Assembly (NCBI GenBank): GCA_047967505.1
Contig: CM106539.1
Source: Dipteris shenzhenensis
Lineage: Eukaryota; Polypodiophyta; Polypodiopsida; Gleicheniales
Direction: 5' to 3' (one strand)
DNA length: 64,000 bases
Positions 58,193-64,000 of the stretch are shown one piece after another. The first letter of the stretch is position 1. Each line of letters opens with the position of its first letter. Under the pieces are notes generated by a model. That model saw nothing but the letters and a program-made list of their open reading frames with translations, searched no databases and was not told the origin of the DNA. Both the position numbers and the translations under genes were made by a program.

Positions 58193-61120
58193 TACAGGTC
58201 TCGCTTCCTTCTTAGGAAAGTGACAATACAAGATTGCAAGGCAAATGAAATGAAGAGATGCAACCTGAAATTAGCGATTAGTATTCTCTCCATACAATCA
58301 TCTTCCTTCTGGAGTGGCACAAGGAGACAGCTAGCCATGCTTTGGTGAAGTTGAATTGGCTGATTGATAGCAAGAAGAGTGGCCCATGACACTTCCTCGG
58401 GAGAGACCGACGAGATTCTGAAGGGAAGGGGATAATCCACACATTGTCATAAACGTCTGCGCTTAATTGTTGTGTGGATAAGAAAACAGTGGAAGCTCGC
58501 AAGTATGTGGGAGGTTGGCAAGGGAATCGTACGATCTAAGAACTGCATAGGAACATGATTGAAGGACACCCCACTACCACTTCTAGATGGATTTCCCAAA
58601 CAGGCTATCGTTTCTAGTGGTTCATCCACCATTAGAGATTGCTTCAGTAATCTTGACGCACCTTGCTACTGTATTGAGCTGGCCGCTTGCAGCATGTTAC
58701 GATGGGTGTTCGTGGTCTCAGGTTTAAGGGCATGATTCTTGGTAGACGAGGGCACATCCACCTCTGCGCTTTATGCTTGCAGCCGTCAGCCATAAGGATT
58801 GCATCATTTAGATTTAAAGATCACAACAAAGGGAATATTCAGGTCACAAAAATCCCGACAGCAATTCCTCAGCAAGAAGAGTGACCTGTTAATAATAGCA
58901 TATAGAATGAACGTGAGAGTGGAAACAAAAGCAGCCCACACATGATTCAGAGTTTTTTCATGGTCATTCGTATTCAAGAAGCCGAGAGGAATTCTCCTAC
59001 AAAGGCAAGATAATACCTTTCCTTTTATCTCAACAGTAGTACTTGAGCAGAAAATGCTATCTTGAAGTGTCCGCTCTCAAGACAATAAATATTGGTACTC
59101 CAAGTCGAAAATTCTTAGGTAGGAATATGAGATACCAAAAGCAAAAGCCATGGACACTCCTCATGGCAAGAACACATGCAAAGACTTCCAAAGCTGCTTT
59201 TAACAGCATCCCAGGTTAAGTACTCCTTGCATGTTTGTGAAGTTTGTTTTTTTAAAAGACCTAACCCTTGTATCTGAATACAAGGAGAGGAGCGTGCTGT
59301 GTTTCCTTGAATGTTTCAGGAACAGGGAATATATATTTGTATATACTTGATTCAAGCATGGCTGAATAATTTATTTTATAAGGAAACAACTATCTCTGAT
59401 ACGCAAAGTTCAGCTTCAGTTTTCAGTCATGAATACGGTTCTAATCCATTATGACACCATTCTATCTCATCCTGAAGATTTCAGTTATGATATCCAGTTA
59501 TGTTGTTTTCTTATTATAGAGCATAATATGCTCAAGTACCAGCTCTTTATATGGTCAAGCAAGAAAGGGGACTTTCTACAAAAGAAGCCCAAGAGGAAAA
59601 GATAATCATTAGCGGGAGATTTTTCCCAAGAAATTAATTGTTTTTCAATGAGGGATAGAGGTGCATGTGATGCAAAGAGAGGGAATCAGGACTCTAATAG
59701 TCTTTGAGTTTTGAAGTTATATCCAACGTGTGGTGGCCTGTGGATATATGGCCAAGTTTAAGAGCAATGCTGTCATACCTTATTTTTGGGTAGTTTGTAA
59801 AGTTAACAATCACGAGCATGGTTATACTCTATTATGACTCAGTTATCTTATTTCAAGAGAATACAGACATGATAACTCAGTTATGATATTTAGTCATCAT
59901 ATCCAGACATGGTATCAAGTTATGTTATTCCTCATGGAGCATCATATGCTCAGATATCAGGATTCAGATCTTCTTTATGGCAGAATTTTATCATTCACCA
60001 AGTATTTCAGTTCCAAGTTATATTATCTGAGATTTTGAGGATTTCAATTATAATATCCCCAACATTTCGCCCACAGTGGGATGTCCTGTATAGATATCTG
60101 AGAATACACAGCTAGAATCGGTTTCTCAGAAAATTCCAAAGCATTCAGTTTATATGACACCAGTTTTCCACAAGTCTTATTTCATTCTCCAGAACACAGA
60201 AAAGCTTTATGCTGAACTCTTTGTGGACAGCTCTCATGAGCATCCAATGCTTTGAGGAAGTATATTTGAAAAAAAAAAAGAAGCTAAAGAGGGGGGGGGC
60301 ATTTAGCCCTGAAGGGGCACGAGATGTCAAAAGCGAAAGCCAGAGCATGATATGCTCAAGTCTTGGTTTTTTTAATGCAAGTGATTTATATGATAATCAC
60401 TAGCCAAGTATTTCTACAACCCTTTTATTGAGACTTGTTTATGGATTATGGATTTGAAAGTTTCTATGCTTTTTATTTCTCATGGTCATTATTGACTCAG
60501 TATTTTCTTTTATTCAATAGTTTCCATTGGGATTTGTTTTATACAAGAACTCTTATGGTTTCTCATGGAATATTATGGCCAAAGCGAGAGAGTTTTACAG
60601 TTCATCTGTTAGTTATATGTCCTTTTGGAAAGTTTGAGAACCCTCCACGTTTATGTCTGACCAGCACGGTAAGTGTTTGGTAGGAAGATATTTTATGTAT
60701 AAGGAAGCACTAGTTCAGTGAATAGAATTGCAGATATTCTTCAATGCACAGTTCTTTCCAAAGGAGCTTCCAAGTTGAACTTTACAGTACTTGGAAGAGT
60801 ATTGGTATGGAGTTTATCACTTCATTCAGAAAAATTTGAGAGGATTTTCAAAAGAAAGAGGGTATGGAAAGATTCCCAAAAACAGTTTTATTAAGGCGAA
60901 GTATCTCTTTTATATTGATTAAGTTTGCCTCATGAAGATCTAACCCTTGTATGGCACTGCAAGGAGAATAGTGGATTGTTTTCTTGAATTTGTTTTAGGA
61001 AGACACCTCTCATGGATGAGAAGTCAATGAATTCCCAAATATTGGCCATGCCGATTTATGGCTTCCTTTTTATTCGGATTTAAAGATCAAGTTGCAGCCA
61101 AAGAAGCCGAGGGGTGTCCC
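58193..61120. other. Non-coding interior with long-period degenerate repeats
   Basis: No gag or pol domain. The near-palindrome GAGCAT-N-ATATGCTC occurs at 59519, 59937 and 60343 with similar flanks ('tatgatatccagttatgttatt', 'tcaagtac', 'cagatat'), which suggests a 400-420-bp unit. 'ctaacccttgtat.....caaggaga' recurs at about 59260 and 60941. Short open frames have no recognised product. Confidence 0.6.
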
Positions 61121-61974
61121 GGGAGGCCTAAAAGCATGGACAAGGGGGCGCCTCTTTAAAAGGAGGACCCACAAGATTAAAAAAGGAGCCAAAAGCACTA
61201 GATTTAAAAGAAAGCCTAAAAAGCTTGGCTTTTATGTAAAAGTAGCTTTTAGAAAGTAGGCCCTAGCTTTTTGCTAGGCCTATTCTATAAAAGAAAGGCC
61301 CCAGGCAGTGTAACCAGAAAATGCGTTTCGGGAATCCAAAACGTGTAGAAACGTTTCCGCCCGAAATGTTTTTTAGAAACGTCGCATTTAGGGTGAAACG
61401 TCCTGGGTACAATATGTACTATTGCAAAACACTCTACTCTACCCAGTTTAAACCCTCTATTCCAGCCTCTACTCCATGCTCCAGTCTCTACTCGAGCCTA
61501 CTACCTAAGCCCTCTACTCTACTCCCTTGCTGAACCCTCTACTCTACCCTTCCTTGCTAAAGCCTAGATGCAGTATTATATATATAATATACATAAAATA
61601 CAATATTTTTACGTGTTTCTAGGAAAAACGCTTGCCAAAATCTAGAAACTTTTCTAGAAATGCGTTTCTAGAAACGTTTATTGTGACACTGGCCCAAGGC
61701 CTCCCAGATTCAGTCAAAACTTGTACTCAGCTTCATGCTCTTCTCAGAGCCAGTTGTACAAAGTATTTTCTATAGCAGTAAAGACCTTCGAAGGGTCTAG
61801 CCCTTATTTCTGGGCCTTCGTGTTGCGCATGCTGCATCTCCTTCTTCTCTCCCTCTATTCTATTGCGAAGAATCTTTGAGATAAGTGCTGCAATTCTGAT
61901 TTTCAGAATTCAGTTTGTGTTCTCCAATTTCTATCGCAAAGTTCTTGTGAAATATTGCATGGAAGTGTTTGACA
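61121..61974 (+). repeat. Second LTR copy, split by a MITE
   Basis: Collinear with 57712-58179 up to 61305 and again from 61700. It ends GTTTGACA. The differences from the first copy are scattered substitutions (for example AGTAAAG in place of AATAAAG at the poly-A signal). Confidence 0.8.
61306..61691. mobile_element. hAT-like MITE, 386 bp, with 8-bp target duplication
   Basis: The insert begins CAGTGTAACCAGAAAATGCG and its other end, reverse-complemented, begins CAGTGTCACAATAAACG, giving imperfect terminal inverted repeats starting CAGTGT. Flanks are GCCCCAGG (61298-61305) and GCCCAAGG (61692-61699), an 8-bp duplication with one mismatch, the length typical of hAT elements. The related LTR at 57.7 kb carries the undisturbed site. 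Inside are subterminal 'GTTTCTAGAAACG' palindromes and a CTCTAC-rich middle. No transposase is present. Confidence 0.88.
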
Positions 61975-62362
61975 GTTTTGTACGTTTATCCCTCAATATT
62001 GTCTATGCTTCAAGGGCCATCTCTGCAAGTGGATGTAAGGCATATTCATGGACGATGCCTTGGTCTCATCATCCTCCCACTCGTGAACCGCAGCCATGTC
62101 TATAGATGCTACAAACTGCCCATGGACTTGCAAATTTTATTGCCACTAGGTAGCTCCATATCGTCATCTCCACAATGGGTGTGCCACTCTCTCCGAAGTT
62201 GGCAATGGGCATCCATGAAGCTATTCAATCTAAAGAATTGGAACTCCACAAAATGAAATGTAACACCCTGTAACTTTATTACAAAGGCACACGTCATTAA
62301 TGCCAAAGTCACCTTGTTTCAAAATTCAGGCACCCAAAGGGCTCCCCCTGTTAGGTGGAAGG

Positions 62363-62374
62363 GCTCTGATAGTA
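62363..62374 (-). other. Primer-site complement of a minus-strand copia element
   Basis: GCTCTGATAGTA, 10 of 12 matching GCTCTGATACCA, lying three bases before the TG of the adjacent LTR-like block. Confidence 0.6.
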
Positions 62375-62377
62375 TAT

Positions 62378-63267
62378 TGGAGATAATAGGGCAGCATACG
62401 TGCCACCACACCCACAGCAGAAATTAGAATGATGGGTTCCCATGAGTCACAATAACACTCAGATCTCACTCCACTCTTGTGTCCAAGTTGGAATGACACA
62501 CAAATCTCGAACAAACTCACTCCACTCTTGTGTCCACAAGTAGTAAGGACACAGAGATCTGGAAGGAACTCAGCAAGATAGGTAACGAACAGTATCCACC
62601 ATGTGTGGACTGGTCTAGGACAATATTGACTCACAAATTACTCCTTGTGGAGGCTGGCGTAGCTACAGCCAAAAGGCTGTATCATCTGAGAAAAACTGAG
62701 CACCACTCCCCTTGCCGCATGCCTTACGAAGCTTCAGTGGCTGTTGTGGATAGAAGAGTATGGGTATAGAGGCCCCTTGTCTAGAGGGCACATTGCCTCC
62801 TGCCTTGCTGGTTGGAAGGGGTCAACTTGGTAGATCTGGGTCGATGCAGTAGGTGGCACCCCTGCATCCTGCCGCCTGTTTCAGGCTGACCCAAAGGTGG
62901 CCGATCTGGATTTCTTCCACTGTCCTATAGGCGGCCTTTCGGGGTCCCTATTCAAGTCTTCTAGGCAGGCCAAATCCTGCCTACATTAGCCTCCATAGTC
63001 CACGCCTTCCAGCCCCTTTGGCTAGGCCGGATCTGCCCATGTGACAATCTAGAGTGATGCCCACATGGCGGTCTAGCTAGCTGGTGCATGGTAACCTGAA
63101 CGGTGCCCAAGTGGCAGCCAATCTATGGCTCTCTGATGGGTCTACATGTCTACCACACCCGAACTTGAATGCATGCAATGCCTACACGGCACATGCATCA
63201 GGTTCCAAACTAAACCCAAGATGGATCTAGAAGTGTCAAGCCCCAACATCTTCGTATGGGGGCTTAC
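62378..63267 (-). mobile_element. Probable copia 5' LTR (minus strand)
   Basis: Starts TGGAGATAATAGG next to the primer-site complement and ends ...GTATGGGGGCTTAC, the end also found at 55619. It holds a short internal duplication ('cactccactcttgtgtcca' at about 62469 and 62518). The coding part that should lie left of 62363 is not recognisable, so most of the element is missing or replaced. Confidence 0.55.
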
Positions 63268-64000
63268 CTGTGAGACATTGACGTTTCTGGTTTGACAGTG
63301 TGCTGTATCAAAGCTGAAGAAGCTCTGATTGCAAACTTTCATGTGGCATCGGCTGTCCATGTTGTTGTGGGACTCTTGGTAGCACTAATAGCATATTGTT
63401 GCCATGTTTTGGAAACTAGAGAACTTTTCATGGCATTTTTGCAGAAAGAGCATAAGAATGTAAAAGAAGCTTCTATCAATTAGCAGACAAGACGGCATTT
63501 GCCATCCTTGAAGGCAGACTTGTGCATTCTTAGATTCAACGTCAAAGTCAGATAGGGTGCTGCACTACTTGCTATACTTTTATGTGGCGTTGATAGACAT
63601 TGACTTTCTCAAAATGTTGACAGGAAGAGCATAAGACTATAGAATAAGCTTCTTTCAAATAAGACAACATGGCATTTAGTATCCTTGAACATAGTGTTCA
63701 CTCATCTCTACTTAGATCTGAGATTAAGTCTGATAGGGGTCAGTGATGATTGATATACATTTATGTGGGAAAAAATTGGACTGGTAAAAGATGTTGATAG
63801 TTTATGGATGTATTTTGGACTTTGGTAAGGTCTGCATTGAAGCCATTAGTTTGGGGAACTATAGGCACGTGCAAATCAAATTTAAGCTTGGTTTTATAAA
63901 ACAAAAGCAATGAGTGTGATGTTTCAAACCTCAGCTCTTGCTGTCATAAGGTGTTTTTTGTCCCTCTTTTATTAGGACAGCCCCAATAGAGCTTCTTATA
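63268..64000. other. Unassigned end of window, with a diverged duplication
   Basis: Open frame 63292-63483 (plus) has a hydrophobic stretch (VVVGLLVALIAYCC) that could be a membrane helix, but no known family. Segment 63441-63585 is repeated in diverged form at 63622-63766 ('agagcataaga.t.tagaa.aagcttct', 'catttatgtgg'). Confidence 0.35.

Larger units (their letters stand above)
57712..61974 (+). mobile_element. LTR element with domain-poor interior (LARD-like), about 4.3 kb
   Basis: A long direct repeat is shared by 57712-58179 and 61121-61974, in the same orientation; the second copy is interrupted by a MITE. A primer-site variant TGGTATCATAGC follows the first copy at 58181-58192 (one change from TGGTATCAGAGC), which marks the first copy as a 5' LTR. 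The 2.9-kb interior has no recognised gag or pol domain. The 5' part of the second LTR appears lost or replaced (similarity begins only at GGGAGGCCTAAAAGC), so no polypurine tract or target duplication can be shown. A large retrotransposon derivative without coding capacity is the best reading. Confidence 0.65.

Noticed and set aside
1-64000. CRISPR arrays, bacterial operons, rRNA or tRNA genes
   Set aside because: No regular repeat-spacer pattern, no ribosome-binding organisation and no tRNA box B-like GGTTCGAATCC were seen; primer sites of LTR elements explain the tRNA-like fragments.

Overview
The window looks like nuclear DNA of a vascular plant with a large, transposon-rich genome. It contains one clear host gene with plant introns, surrounded by decayed Ty1/copia and Ty3/gypsy LTR retrotransposons, LINE fragments, GA/CA microsatellites and local tandem duplications. 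The LTR elements use plant-type tRNA primer sites. The sequence alone does not fix the lineage; a fern or gymnosperm would fit the repeat density. There is no sign of prokaryotic or organellar gene organisation.

Left part (1-6.1 kb): a minus-strand copia remnant (gag and protease), then a plus-strand LINE reverse-transcriptase fragment, then the leader of the main gene. Main gene (about 5.3-9.7 kb, plus strand): a PHYTOCHROME-INTERACTING FACTOR (PIF) bHLH transcription factor. I reconstructed seven coding exons, with a VPDW-type N-terminus, an EL-x4-GQ phytochrome B-binding motif split from the start by intron 1, and a bHLH with the His-Glu-Arg G-box-reading triad. Its 3' side carries GA-rich minisatellites and G-quadruplex-prone tracts.

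Middle (11.5-42 kb): a minus-strand LINE with a zf-RVT tail; copia-B (primer site, zinc knuckle, protease, integrase with its acidic triad, start of RT); copia-C; gypsy-A (PBS-like site, gag, RT, RNase H, integrase start); and a rearranged gypsy-B in which RT lies 5' of gag. All are broken by stops and frameshifts. Long stretches between them hold only low-complexity or unrecognised sequence.

Right part (42-64 kb): tandem repeats, a 64-bp-arm foldback, and fragments of an unrecognised plus-strand gene. One open segment of that gene is split by a complete copia-derived element (49240-53878) with matching LTRs, tRNA-Met PBS, polypurine tract and a perfect 5-bp target duplication. Next come a second LTR pair (57.7-62.0 kb) and LTR-like blocks at 54.4 and 62.4 kb. 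One LTR of the 57.7-62.0 kb pair carries a 386-bp hAT-like MITE whose empty site is preserved in the other LTR.

I found no convincing new multi-gene system. The most unusual things are the MITE with its internal empty-site control, the retroelement carrying non-retroviral cargo, the high number of independent 50-190-bp tandem duplications, the foldback, and a palindromic 15-mer recurring about every 410 bp.
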